A stretch of DNA of 64,000 nt from the NCBI GenBank assembly GCA_004556345.1, contig SFHQ01000008.1:22712-86711 (forward strand), given 5' to 3'. Position numbers and translations under genes: made by a program. The DNA is from Clostridiales bacterium. Its GTDB lineage: Bacteria > Bacillota > Clostridia > Oscillospirales > Oscillospiraceae. A model generated the notes under the pieces. The model was not told the origin of the DNA, did not search any database, and saw nothing but the letters and a program-made list of their open reading frames with translations. This document shows, in pieces, positions 47,532 to 56,568 of this stretch. Within the stretch, counting starts at the first letter, position 1. Each line of letters begins with the position of its first letter.

Positions 47532-48398
47532 TTACACCAGGGCCTCGGCAAAGGCCACGGCGTCAAAGGGCTGCAAGTCGTCGATGCCCTCGCCCAGGCC
47601 CACGAACTTCACGGGCACGCCCATCTCCTTGGCGATGGCCAGGACCACGCCGCCCTTGGCGGTGCCGTCGAGCTTGGTCAGCACGATGCCGGTGATGCCC
47701 GCGCTCTCGCCGAACTGCTTGGCCTGGATGAGGCCGTTCTGCCCCGTGGTGGCGTCCAGCACCAGGAGGACTTCCTTCGAGCTGGCCGTCCCCTCCCGGT
47801 CGATGACCCGGCGGATCTTATTCAGCTCGTTCATCAGGTTCTGCTTGTTGTGCAGGCGCCCTGCCGTGTCCACCAGGACCACATCGGTCTTTCTCGCGCG
47901 GGCGGCGTTCATGGCGTCGAACACCACGGCGGCGGGGTCGGACCCCTCCTCATGGCAGACAATGTCCACCTTCGCCCGGTCGGCCCAGATGGCCAGCTGG
48001 TCGGCGGCGGCGGCGCGGAAGGTATCCCCCGCAGCCAGCAGGACCCGGTTGCCCTGGTTCTTTAAGAGATTCGCCAGCTTGCCGATGGTGGTGGTCTTGC
48101 CCACGCCGTTGACGCCGATCATCAGGATCACGGCGGGCTTGTCCGTCAGGTCCAGGTCCGTGGACCCCACGTCCAGCATCTCCACCAGGATCTCCCGCAG
48201 GCAGGCCTTGACCTCCTCCGGCTCCTTGATCTTGTTGGCCTTCACCCGCTCCCGCAGGGTCTCCACGGCCTCCAGGGTCGTGTCCATGCCCATGTCGGAG
48301 AGGATGAGGTTTTCCTCCAGCTCCTCAAAAAAATCTTCGTCCACGGAGAAGAAGCCGGAGAAGACGTTCAGCTTTTTGATCTTATCAAACAATCCCAT
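47532..48398 (-). CDS. ftsY: Signal recognition particle receptor
   Basis: 288 residues, the compact NG-domain form without the acidic A domain. GTPase motifs: GVNGVGKTTTIGKLA (G1), DTFRAAAADQLAIWA, DTAGRLHNKQNLM (G3), LTKLDGTAKGG (G4) and VGLGEGIDDLQPFD. It docks SRP-ribosome complexes on the membrane. It follows smc by 15 bases, the usual smc-ftsY pair. Confidence 0.97.
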   Translation of the reverse strand: MGLFDKIKKLNVFSGFFSVDEDFFEELEENLILSDMGMDTTLEAVETLRERVKANKIKEPEEVKACLREILVEMLDVGSTDLDLTDKPAVILMIGVNGVGKTTTIGKLANLLKNQGNRVLLAAGDTFRAAAADQLAIWADRAKVDIVCHEEGSDPAAVVFDAMNAARARKTDVVLVDTAGRLHNKQNLMNELNKIRRVIDREGTASSKEVLLVLDATTGQNGLIQAKQFGESAGITGIVLTKLDGTAKGGVVLAIAKEMGVPVKFVGLGEGIDDLQPFDAVAFAEALV

Positions 48399-48413
48399 GG
48401 GAAATGCCTCCTG

Positions 48414-51400
48414 TTATCTATGTTCCGTCCCCAGCAGCCGCTCGGCCTGGTCCAGGTCCAGCTTGAGCACCCGGCTGACCCCCTGCCGCTCCATGGTCAC
48501 GCCGTATAAGACATCGGCGGCCTCCATGGTCTCCCGGCGGTGGGTGATGAGCAGGAATTGGGTCTCGTGTGCCATCGTTCTGAGGTACCGGGTAAACCGC
48601 GCCCCATTGGCCTCGTCCAGCGCCGCCTCGATCTCGTCCATCACGCAAAAGGGCGTGGGCCGGACCCGCAGAATGGCAAAGTACAGCGCGATGGCCACCA
48701 GCGCCCGCTCCCCGCCGGAGAGCAGGCTGATGCTCCGCTGCCGCTTTCCCGGCGGCTGGGCCTGGATGTCGATGCCGCAGTGCAGGGCGTCTCTCTCGTC
48801 CTCCAGGGCCAGCATCCCCTTGCCCCCGCCGAAGAGCCGGGCAAAGGTCTCGGCAAAGGCCGTCCGGATCTTGGCAAACTCGGTGCGGAAGCGCTGGTCC
48901 ATCTCCTGGGTGATGCCGTCGATGACCCCTTCCAGCGCCTGCCGGGCGGTCTCCACGTCGTTCTTCTGGTCCGTGAGGTACTGCCAGCGCTCTTCCACGC
49001 GCTGAAATTCCTCCACAGCTCCCAGGTTCACGTTGCCCAGGGCGGCGATGTCGTCCCTGAGTCTGCCGCACTGCCGCTGGGCCTGGCTCGCGTCCGGGAT
49101 GTCCTGCCGTATGGCCTGGGCACCCTGGTGGGTCACGCCGTAGGTGTCCCACAGGCGGTCCAGCAGACGGTTTTCCTCGGCCCCGGCCTGCAAGACCTTC
49201 TGCTCGGCGGCCCCGGCCTCCCGCTGCAGCTTGAGCTGCAGCTCATTCTGCGTCCGGGCGGCCCGGTCCGTGTCGGCCCGGCGTTTTTCCAGGGCGAATT
49301 TATCTTGGGTGGCCTGGTCTGCCTGGGCCGTCAGGCGCTCCGCCTGTTGGTCCAGCTCGTCCAAGGCCGTTTCCAATTGGTGGATCTCCGCCGTCCAGAC
49401 CTCTTTCTGGCGGGCAGAGAGCGCAAGCGCTTCCTCCTGCCGCTGCCTGTCCCGGTCGGCGGTGTCCAGCTGCTGCCGCAGCTGGGCCAGCAGGGGCGCA
49501 AAGGCGGTCAGCGTCCCCTGCAGGGTGGCCCATTCCTCCCGCTGGGCGCGGAGGTCCTCCTCCTGCGCCTGCTGGCGGCGGGTCCATTCTATGGTCTCGT
49601 CCGGGCCGTTGGCCTGCCGCCGGTCCAGGGTCTGGGCAGCCAGTTGGCGGGCCTGCCGGGCGTGTTCTAACGTATGCTGTGCTTCGGTCAAGCGCTCCTG
49701 CGCCTGGGCCAGCTTCTCCCGCAGGGCCGCTTCCTCGGCCCCCCGCGAGAGGATGCCTCCCCTTCGGCTGACCGAGCCGCCGGTCATGGCCCCGCCGGGG
49801 CGTAAAATTTCCCCGTCCAGCGTCACCACCGGGAAGCGGTAGCGGCGGGCCTTCGCCAGCGCCGTGCCGTGGTCCAGGTCGTCCACCACGACGGTCCGCC
49901 CCAAGAGGTTCTGCGCCGCCGGGCGGACCCGCTCGTCACAGTCCACCAGCTCGGCGGCGACCGCCAAAAAGCCGGGGGCCTGTTCCAGACCCTCCTCCCG
50001 CAGGGGATTCGGGCGCAGGGCCGTCAGCGGACGGCAGGTCACCCGCCCCCCGTCCCGGCGCTTCACCAGGCGGAGAACGGCCTTGCCCGCCTGCTCATCC
50101 TCGACGAGCAGGTCCTGCATGGCCCCGCCCAAGGCGGTCTCCAAGGCCACGGTGTACCGGCTCTCCACATGAAACAGCTGGCCCACCGGCCCCAACACGC
50201 CGGTCAGTTCCCCCCGCTGGGCGGCGGTCATGGCGGTTTTGACGCCCCTGGCGTAGCCCTCCAGCTGGCTGGCCAGATCGCCCAACAGCTTCTGCCGGGC
50301 GGCCAGGGTATGCGCTTCCAGACGGCAGGCCATCCAGGCCTCTTCCGCCGCCTGTTCCTCTCGGTGCCGGTCGGCAAGTGCCTCCCGCTCCCGGCGCAGG
50401 GTCTCCTGCCAGGCGGTCTGTGCCTGCCGGGCCTGGGTTCGGGTCCGGGCCAAGCGCTCCTCAGTCTGGGCAATGGCTTCGGCGCGTTTGCGCTCCTGCT
50501 TTTGCAGCTGGGCCAGGCGGTCCTCCTGGCGCGTCTGCTCCTCTTGGAGGTGGGCGGTGCGTGCTTCCTGCTGGGCCAGCTCGTCCCGCAGGCGGCGGGC
50601 CGTCTCGTCCCCGGTGCGCAGGCGCTCCCGAAGCAGGGCCAAGGCCTGGCGGCTCTCCTCCGCCTGTTGGCGGACGGCTTGCAGCCGCTGGCGCAGGCGC
50701 TCCCCTTGGGCCTCCTGGTCCCGCAGGTCGTGCAGCAGGCGTTCGCTCTCGGCGTACAGCCGGTCCGTCTCCTGGGTGCAGGCGGCGAGGCTGGCCTGGG
50801 CAGCCGCCCGGTCGGCCTGGAGCTTGCGGTGCTGCGCCCGCTGCTTGTCCAGCTGGTCCATCCAGAGGGAAATTTCCAGCGTCCGCAGCTTCTCCCGCAG
50901 GGCCAGGAAGGTTTGCGCCTGCTCGGCCTGGGCCTTCAAAGGGCCCCGCTGGAGGTCCAGCTCCTCTAACTTGTCCGCCACGCGGGTGAGGTTTTCCTGC
51001 GTGCGCTCTAATTTGCGCTGGGTCTCTTCCTTTTGGTGGCGGCAGTGGGAGATTCCGGCGGCCTCCTCAAAGATCTCCCGCCGCTGGGTGCTCTTGGCGG
51101 AGAGGATCGCGTCGATCTTTCCCTGGCCGATGAGGGCGTAGCCCTCCTGCCCCAGGCCGGTGTCCATGAAGCGTTCGTGCACGTCCCGCAGGCGGACGGT
51201 CTTGCCGTTTAAGAGGTACTCGCTCTCCCCCGACCGGTAATACCGGCGGGTCACGGCCATCTCGCCGCCCGTCTCGTCCTCCAGCCGCAGGGTGACCTGG
51301 GCCGCCCCCAGCCGCTGGCGGAGCTGCGCCCCGCTGAAGATCACGTCCTCCATCTTGTCCCCCCGCAGGGTCCGGGCAGACTGCTCCCCCAGCACCCAGC

Positions 51401-51572
51401 AAATGGCATCGGAGAGATTGGACTTGCCGCTGCCGTTGGGGCCGACAATGGCGGTGACGGGATGGTCAAAGGTGAGCACGGTGTGGTCCGGGAAGGATTT
51501 GAAGCCCTGCAATTCCAATGTACGCAGACGCAAAGCGGCTTCCCCCTCCCGTGCATCGGTGTCTTTGGTCAC
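48414..51572 (-). CDS. smc: Chromosome segregation ATPase SMC
   Basis: 1052 residues from a GTG at 51572. An ATG 13 codons earlier would be almost leaderless given the promoter at 51615-51643, so the GTG is preferred; AAGGGG lies 10 bases upstream. Head: LRTLELQGFKSFPD, Walker A GPNGSGKSNLSDAI, R-loop and DVIFSGAQLRQ; hinge near the middle (LGPVGQLFHVESRYTVALETALGG to LDGEILRPGGAMTGGS); C-terminal signature SLLSGGERALVAIAL and Walker B CVMDEIEAALDEAN. Two long Gln/Ala/Arg-rich coiled coils flank the hinge. Length is about 130 residues below the Bacillus protein, so the arms look short. Confidence 0.95.
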   Translation of the reverse strand: MTKDTDAREGEAALRLRTLELQGFKSFPDHTVLTFDHPVTAIVGPNGSGKSNLSDAICWVLGEQSARTLRGDKMEDVIFSGAQLRQRLGAAQVTLRLEDETGGEMAVTRRYYRSGESEYLLNGKTVRLRDVHERFMDTGLGQEGYALIGQGKIDAILSAKSTQRREIFEEAAGISHCRHQKEETQRKLERTQENLTRVADKLEELDLQRGPLKAQAEQAQTFLALREKLRTLEISLWMDQLDKQRAQHRKLQADRAAAQASLAACTQETDRLYAESERLLHDLRDQEAQGERLRQRLQAVRQQAEESRQALALLRERLRTGDETARRLRDELAQQEARTAHLQEEQTRQEDRLAQLQKQERKRAEAIAQTEERLARTRTQARQAQTAWQETLRREREALADRHREEQAAEEAWMACRLEAHTLAARQKLLGDLASQLEGYARGVKTAMTAAQRGELTGVLGPVGQLFHVESRYTVALETALGGAMQDLLVEDEQAGKAVLRLVKRRDGGRVTCRPLTALRPNPLREEGLEQAPGFLAVAAELVDCDERVRPAAQNLLGRTVVVDDLDHGTALAKARRYRFPVVTLDGEILRPGGAMTGGSVSRRGGILSRGAEEAALREKLAQAQERLTEAQHTLEHARQARQLAAQTLDRRQANGPDETIEWTRRQQAQEEDLRAQREEWATLQGTLTAFAPLLAQLRQQLDTADRDRQRQEEALALSARQKEVWTAEIHQLETALDELDQQAERLTAQADQATQDKFALEKRRADTDRAARTQNELQLKLQREAGAAEQKVLQAGAEENRLLDRLWDTYGVTHQGAQAIRQDIPDASQAQRQCGRLRDDIAALGNVNLGAVEEFQRVEERWQYLTDQKNDVETARQALEGVIDGITQEMDQRFRTEFAKIRTAFAETFARLFGGGKGMLALEDERDALHCGIDIQAQPPGKRQRSISLLSGGERALVAIALYFAILRVRPTPFCVMDEIEAALDEANGARFTRYLRTMAHETQFLLITHRRETMEAADVLYGVTMERQGVSRVLKLDLDQAERLLGTEHR

Positions 51573-51614
51573 GGCTTTTCCGCCCCTTGGGCAGAAAAGA
51601 GCATGATTCATTTT

Positions 51615-51643
51615 ATTATAGCAACTCCCACCGTGTTTTGCAA
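51615..51643 (-). promoter_or_regulatory. Promoter of the smc-ftsY-...-leuS operon
   Basis: On the minus strand TTGCAA, 17-base spacer, TATAAT, about 40 bases before the preferred smc start. Confidence 0.85.
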
Positions 51644-51698
51644 CGGGTAATCTTCCCCTCTCCCACGATAGGAAAGGGGAAGATATCCCAACTACAGT

Positions 51699-51727
51699 TT
51701 GATGGACGTTCTCTTTTATGCTATGAT
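51699..51727 (+). promoter_or_regulatory. Promoter of the PD-(D/E)XK-type gene
   Basis: TTGATG, 17-base spacer, TATGAT, followed about 16 bases later by AAGGAAG. Confidence 0.75.
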
Positions 51728-51761
51728 AGATCGTATCAAAACAAGGAAGTAGGCGAAGTGT

Positions 51762-52589
51762 TTGACCGTGACAGAAACGATGGACCAAAAACAGCAGGAG
51801 GACTTGGCACGCTTACGCCAGCTACGGCTGATAGACGATGATTTTTTCTCCAAATGCTTTGACAATGACACCGCGTGCGTTCAGCTGGTCCTGCAGATCG
51901 TGCTGGACAAACCAGACCTGAACGTAGTCGATGTGCGAACGCAGGTCTTCGTGGAAAATTTGCTCAACCGTTCCGTCCGCCTGGACGTTCTGGCGACCGA
52001 CAGCGAAGGGCGAAAATTCAACATCGAAATTCAGCGCTCGGACAAAGGCGCAGGCCGAAAACGGGCGCGGTATAACAGCAGCATGATGGACGTGAATCTG
52101 CTGGAAAAGGGCAATGACTTCGAGGCGCTGCCAGAAACCTATGTCATCTTCATCACAGAGAATGATGTGATCGGCCTGGGGGAAGCTATCTATGAGATCG
52201 AGCGTTGCTTTGTCAAAAGCGGCAAACGGTTTGGGGATGGTTCGCATATCCTCTATGTGAACGGGTCCTATCGGGACGATTCCCCCGTCGGAAAGCTCAT
52301 GCATGATTTTTCCTGTACAGACCCCTCGGATATGTGTTACAATGTACTTGTAGACCGGGCAAGATTCTTCAAAGAAAGTAAGGAGGGCATCGCAGTTATG
52401 TGCAAAGTTCTAGATGACATGAGACGACAGTCTTATCAAGAAGGCATGGCAGAGGGCAAGAACAAAAACAGAAAAGAAACTGCTCTGAACCTTCTGAAAT
52501 TAGGAACGATCTCGCTGGACGACATCTCCTTCGCAACAGGGCTTTCCCTGGACGAAGTAAAAAAACTGAACGAAGACAAACCTGCATAA
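51762..52589 (+). CDS. Rpn/PD-(D/E)XK nuclease-family transposase-like protein
   Basis: 275 residues if begun at the TTG at 51762; GTG at 51768 and ATG at 51780 are also in frame and the ribosome site (AAGGAAG) is nearest the first. The N-terminal LRLIDDDFFSKCFDND, LDVLATDSEGRKFNIEIQRSD (Asp and the E-x-Q of the nuclease core) and RARYNSSMMDVNLLEKG are typical of the Rpn/PDDEXK-2 family. The C-terminal third (GMAEGKNKNRKETALNLLKLGTISLDDISFATGLSLDEVKKL in outline) is the usual helical tail. Members are recombination-promoting nucleases of unclear role; no inverted-repeat transposon ends are evident except a hairpin after the gene. Confidence 0.88.
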   Translation: MTVTETMDQKQQEDLARLRQLRLIDDDFFSKCFDNDTACVQLVLQIVLDKPDLNVVDVRTQVFVENLLNRSVRLDVLATDSEGRKFNIEIQRSDKGAGRKRARYNSSMMDVNLLEKGNDFEALPETYVIFITENDVIGLGEAIYEIERCFVKSGKRFGDGSHILYVNGSYRDDSPVGKLMHDFSCTDPSDMCYNVLVDRARFFKESKEGIAVMCKVLDDMRRQSYQEGMAEGKNKNRKETALNLLKLGTISLDDISFATGLSLDEVKKLNEDKPA

Positions 52590-52590
52590 C

Positions 52591-52650
52591 GCAGCAAAGT
52601 AAGAGGACCGCCGATGGGATAAACCAACGGCGGTCCTCTTACTTTGCTGC
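52591..52650 (+). terminator. Perfect 23-bp inverted repeat after the Rpn-like gene
   Basis: GCAGCAAAGTAAGAGGACCG (and 3 more bases) pairs perfectly with 52628-52650 around a 14-base loop. The stem is unusually long and the T run is poor (TTATG), so it may be a terminator or the mark of an insertion. Confidence 0.6.
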
Positions 52651-52692
52651 TTATGTATGCTTACCCGGAGGTCTTCGGGCAACGTACTGTCA

Positions 52693-53895
52693 TTATTCCA
52701 GGATAAAATCGTCCTCGTCCTGATAGGTGTCGTTCTTGGTGCCGAAGAGACCCAGGATGGCGCCGCAGACGCGGCCCAGGACCAGGCCCACCACCACGGT
52801 GGCGATCACAGCGCCCAGCTGGACGCCCACGTTGCCGGTGATGGCGATGCCGAACAGGCCGCCCAGCAGGCCGGGCATGCCGTGCAGGTTATGCACGCCG
52901 CAGGTATCGGTGCCGCGGATGAGCTTGCAGACCTTGGGGGCGATGACGGAGAAGCCCAGGGTGCTCAGGGTACCGGCGCAGATGCCGATGACCATGGAGA
53001 AGCCGGGGTTGGCGGTGGAGCAGGTGGAGCCGATGCACACGCCGCCGGCCAGGGCTGCGTTGGCGATGTCCTCGATGTCGATCTTCCCGCGGATGAGCTT
53101 GGTGAAGACATAGGTGGCCAGGGTGGAGCCGCACAGGGCCAGGACGGTGTTCAGGACCGTCAGGTAAGCGTGGTCGGGGGAAACGACGGCGCTGGTGAAG
53201 GAGGGCCAGAACAGCCACAGGATCATGCTGCCCAGCAGGCAGAACTCGTTGCTGACCTTGGTGCTCTGGGGGGCGGGCTTGCCCTGGAACTTCTTGTCGG
53301 TGGTGGCCACAACGCCCAGGCCGAAGTAAGCGCCGAAGGCGTGGATGGCGACGGACCCGCCGGTATCCAGGAAGCCCTTGAAGAGACCGCTCTCCAGCAG
53401 CAGCCACTCGTTGAAGATATAAGCGATGGTGAACAGGATGGCCAGCACGAAATACTGGTCCATCTTCAGCCGACCCAGCACCGCGCCCATGCAGATGAGC
53501 AGGCTGGCGGCGGCAAACTCGGCAAACAGGAAGCCGGTGATGTTCATCGCGTCGTACTCGCCGGGCATAAAGCACTTGACGAGCATGTAGACGGGGATGG
53601 CAATGCTCACGGCCAGGAAGGTGGCGGTCAGGGAGGTGAACTCGTGGCCGTGCAGGAAGGCCATCAGGAAGCCGAAGCCCACCAGCAGCATGGCCAGAAT
53701 GTGGATGGAACGGGCGTAGCTGATGGAATCAAAAATGGTGCGGGTCGCCCCGTCCAGGCTCTCGGTGTCGATGGGGGCGATGGCGTTCAGGCCCTCAGCA
53801 ACATTTTGGTTGACGGACGGGAAGAACGCCACTGCCATCGCCACAGTGATGAGCAGGAAGACGATCAACAGCCCGACATTTCGGTTGCCTCGCAT
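52693..53895 (-). CDS. Rh-type ammonium channel
   Basis: 400 residues from the ATG at 53895; a GTG at 53907 is the alternative, and neither has an ideal ribosome site. Eleven membrane helices. The sequence is of Rh glycoprotein rather than ordinary AmtB type: GGSVAIHAFGAYFGLGVV (first pore His) and DTCGVHNLHGMPGLLGGLFG (second pore His). It conducts ammonia (or possibly carbon dioxide). Other family landmarks are FNEWLLLESGLF and AALAGGVCIGSTCSTANPG. It is transcribed alone behind an unusual promoter-terminator arrangement. No glnK gene accompanies it. Confidence 0.88.
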   Translation of the reverse strand: MRGNRNVGLLIVFLLITVAMAVAFFPSVNQNVAEGLNAIAPIDTESLDGATRTIFDSISYARSIHILAMLLVGFGFLMAFLHGHEFTSLTATFLAVSIAIPVYMLVKCFMPGEYDAMNITGFLFAEFAAASLLICMGAVLGRLKMDQYFVLAILFTIAYIFNEWLLLESGLFKGFLDTGGSVAIHAFGAYFGLGVVATTDKKFQGKPAPQSTKVSNEFCLLGSMILWLFWPSFTSAVVSPDHAYLTVLNTVLALCGSTLATYVFTKLIRGKIDIEDIANAALAGGVCIGSTCSTANPGFSMVIGICAGTLSTLGFSVIAPKVCKLIRGTDTCGVHNLHGMPGLLGGLFGIAITGNVGVQLGAVIATVVVGLVLGRVCGAILGLFGTKNDTYQDEDDFILE

Positions 53896-53917
53896 AATTT
53901 CTAACACTTCTCTCTCA

Positions 53918-53960
53918 AAAAACGTCGCAAGGGACCGGGGCTGATTCCGGTCCCTTGCGC
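53918..53960 (-). terminator. Terminator at the very start of the Rh gene transcript
   Basis: CGCAAGGGACCGG / CCGGTCCCTTGCG, 13 perfect base pairs, then ACG and six T on the minus strand. It lies between the promoter at 53969-53997 and the Rh coding region. It may end the metH operon, act as an attenuator, or both. Confidence 0.85.
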
Positions 53961-53968
53961 GGCCTTCA

Positions 53969-53997
53969 ATGTACCATGTTTTATTTTCTTTGTCAAC
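53969..53997 (-). promoter_or_regulatory. Promoter of the Rh channel gene
   Basis: On the minus strand TTGACA, 17-base spacer, TACATT. The predicted start, near 53962, falls within 2 bases of the terminator stem. Confidence 0.8.
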
Positions 53998-54064
53998 TAT
54001 TTCAGTCGAAATTTTTGCGAGAAAAGAGAAATTTTTTGGAGACTTTGCCGAGGCTTCGGCTTTT

Positions 54065-56497
54065 TCAGCCGCCCAGCACCTCCTGGGCGTAGTGGACCGT
54101 CTCCATGGCGTCGGCGGCGTAGTGGTCGGCTTTGATCTCGTCGGCGTAGTCCTGGGTGATGACGGCCCCGCCGACCACGACCTTGCAGTCCAGCCCCGCC
54201 TCGTGCAGGGCCTGGATGGTCTCCTTCATGTAGGGGGCCGTGGTCGTCATCAGGGCAGACAGGCCCACCAGGGGGATCTTCTGCGCCCGAACGGCCTCCA
54301 CAATGGCCTCCGGCGGCACGTCCTTGCCCAGGTCCAGCACCCGGAAGCGGTAGCTCTCCAGCAGGACCTTCACGATGTTCTTGCCGATGTCGTGAATGTC
54401 CCCCTTCACCGTGGCCAGCACGATCTGGGGGGCACCGTGGCTCTCCGTGGCGGGCAGATACTCCTTCAGGACCTGGAAGGCCTCCTTCGCCGCCTCGGCG
54501 CTCATGAGCAGCTGGGGCAGGAAGAGCTTGCCCTTCTCAAAGGCCTTGCCCACCTCGTCCAGGGCGGGGACCAGCTCGCCGTTGATGATGTCGAGAATTT
54601 CTCTCCCACCCTCGGCCAGTTCTTTCGCCTGGGCCGCCGCCGCTTCTTTGAGGCCCTTGCAGACGGAGTAGTTCAGGGTGTTCTCCGCCTTGGGGGGCGC
54701 GGCGGGCGCACGCCCCTCCGCCGGGGCGGCGGCAGGGGCAGCCTTGGCGGGGGCGGGGGCGGCCTCCTTCAGGTTCTCCATGTAGGTCATGTACTCCTGG
54801 CACTGGTCGTCCAGCCCCAGCAGAGCGCGGTAAGATTTGAAGGCCCCCATCATCGCCGCGCTCATGGGGTTGATGATGGCCCCGTCCAAGCCCTGATACA
54901 GGGCCATGGTAAAGAACGCCTGGTTCAGATGGTCTCGCTTGGGCAGGCCGAAGGAGACGTTGGACACGCCCAGGGCCGTCTTGACCCCTAGCTTCTTCGC
55001 CCCGGCCAGGGTGGCCAGGGTGACTTTTGCGTTCTCGCCCCCGGCGCTCACAGGCATGGTCAGGCCGTCCACCAGCAGCTCCCGGCGGGGGATGCCCAGG
55101 GCCTCGGCCCGGGCAATGATCTTCTCGGCGATGGCCACACGCCCCTCCGCCGTGGCGGGGATGCCGTTGTCGTCCAGCGCCAGGCAGACCAGACCGCCGC
55201 CGTACTTCTTCACCAGGGGTAAAATGGCGCTCAGGCTCTCTTCCTTGCCGTTGACGGAATTGATGAGGGGCTTGCCGTTGTACCGGCGCAAGGCCCGCTC
55301 CATGGCTTCGGGATTGGACGTGTCCAGCTGGAGGGGCAGACCCGTGACCTCCTGAATGGCCTCCACCATCTTGGTCAGCACGGCCGGCTCGTCCAGGCCG
55401 GGCAGGCCCACGTTCACGTCCAGGATGTGCGCCCCGGCCTCCTCCTGCTTAAAGGCTTCGTTGAGGACATAGCCGGTGTCCCCCTCCCGCAGGGCGGCCT
55501 GGAGCTTCTTCTTGCCGGTGGGGTTGATGCGCTCGCCGATGATGACGGGGTCCTTACCGTCCAGGGCCACGGCCTGGCAATAGGACGTAATGAACATCGT
55601 GTCCTTCTGCGTCACTTCGGGCAGGGGCAGATCTTTTGTCGCGTCGATGAGGGCCTTGATGTGCGCCGGGGTCGTGCCGCAGCAGCCGCCCAGAATGGTC
55701 GCCATGGGGGCCAGGGGCAGCATCTCCGCCGCGTACTCCTCCGGGCTGACATCATAGACAGCTTTCCCGTCCACGCTGTGGGGCAAGCCCGCGTTGGGCT
55801 GCAACAGCAGCGGCGTGGAGGCATCCTCCCACAGGGCCTCAAAGGTCGGGGCCATCTCCTTGGGCCCCAGGCCGCAGTTGATGCCCAGCACATCCACGCC
55901 CAGGCCTTCCAGCAGGCCCACCGCCGCGCGGGGGGAGCCGCCGGTGAGCAGCTTGCCCGTGGCGTCAAAGATGAGGCTGGCTAAAATCGGCAGGTCGCAG
56001 TTTTCCTTCGCGGCCAGCACGGCGGCCTTCATCTCGTACAGGTCGCTCATGGTCTCGATGAGGATGCAGTCCGCCCCGGCCTTGGCCGCGGCCCGGACCG
56101 TCTCGGCAAAGAGGGTCACGGCGTCCTCAAAGTCCAGGTCGCCATAGGGCCGCAGGAGCTTGCCGGAGGGACCCAGGTCGGCGCAGACGTAGGCGTCCTC
56201 CACCCCGGCCTGCTGCATGGCCTGCCGCACGTTGGCAACAGCGGCGGCCATGACCTCGTCCACCGTCACGCCGTAGGGCGCCAGCTTGGGGGCGCTGGTG
56301 CCGAAGGTGTTCGTGGTGATCAGTCTGGCCCCGGCTTCCAGATAGGCCCGGTGGACCCCCTGGACGGCGGCGGGGTTCTGCATCCCCCACACGTCGGGGA
56401 GCAGGCCCTCCGGCAGTCCCGCCGCCTGGAGCATACTCCCCATGCCGCCATCCAGATAGAGGCGGCGTTCTTTCATTGCTTGCAGCAGTGGTTTCAT
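54065..56497 (-). CDS. metH: Cobalamin-dependent methionine synthase (without activation domain)
   Basis: 810 residues from the ATG at 56497 (AGGGGAG upstream); the longer in-frame opening overlaps the activation gene. Order of domains: homocysteine-binding barrel (about 1-290: YLDGGMGSMLQAAGL, GINCGLGPKEM and GGCCGTTPAHI with the zinc cysteines), methyltetrahydrofolate-binding domain (about 310-570: GERINPTGKKKL, LDVNVGLPG, PLQLDTSNPEAME), an Ala/Pro-rich linker, and the cobalamin modules (about 620-810, KGDIHDIGKNIVKVLL with the cobalt-ligating His). The C-terminal reactivation domain is absent, supplied by the preceding gene. Confidence 0.96.
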   Translation of the reverse strand: MKPLLQAMKERRLYLDGGMGSMLQAAGLPEGLLPDVWGMQNPAAVQGVHRAYLEAGARLITTNTFGTSAPKLAPYGVTVDEVMAAAVANVRQAMQQAGVEDAYVCADLGPSGKLLRPYGDLDFEDAVTLFAETVRAAAKAGADCILIETMSDLYEMKAAVLAAKENCDLPILASLIFDATGKLLTGGSPRAAVGLLEGLGVDVLGINCGLGPKEMAPTFEALWEDASTPLLLQPNAGLPHSVDGKAVYDVSPEEYAAEMLPLAPMATILGGCCGTTPAHIKALIDATKDLPLPEVTQKDTMFITSYCQAVALDGKDPVIIGERINPTGKKKLQAALREGDTGYVLNEAFKQEEAGAHILDVNVGLPGLDEPAVLTKMVEAIQEVTGLPLQLDTSNPEAMERALRRYNGKPLINSVNGKEESLSAILPLVKKYGGGLVCLALDDNGIPATAEGRVAIAEKIIARAEALGIPRRELLVDGLTMPVSAGGENAKVTLATLAGAKKLGVKTALGVSNVSFGLPKRDHLNQAFFTMALYQGLDGAIINPMSAAMMGAFKSYRALLGLDDQCQEYMTYMENLKEAAPAPAKAAPAAAPAEGRAPAAPPKAENTLNYSVCKGLKEAAAAQAKELAEGGREILDIINGELVPALDEVGKAFEKGKLFLPQLLMSAEAAKEAFQVLKEYLPATESHGAPQIVLATVKGDIHDIGKNIVKVLLESYRFRVLDLGKDVPPEAIVEAVRAQKIPLVGLSALMTTTAPYMKETIQALHEAGLDCKVVVGGAVITQDYADEIKADHYAADAMETVHYAQEVLGG

Positions 56498-56568
56498 TGG
56501 GCAACTCCCCTTTTCCATCTTCTTTTGTTCCATATTCTTTTCATTTCTTTTCCAAGTTTGATTGGGCC

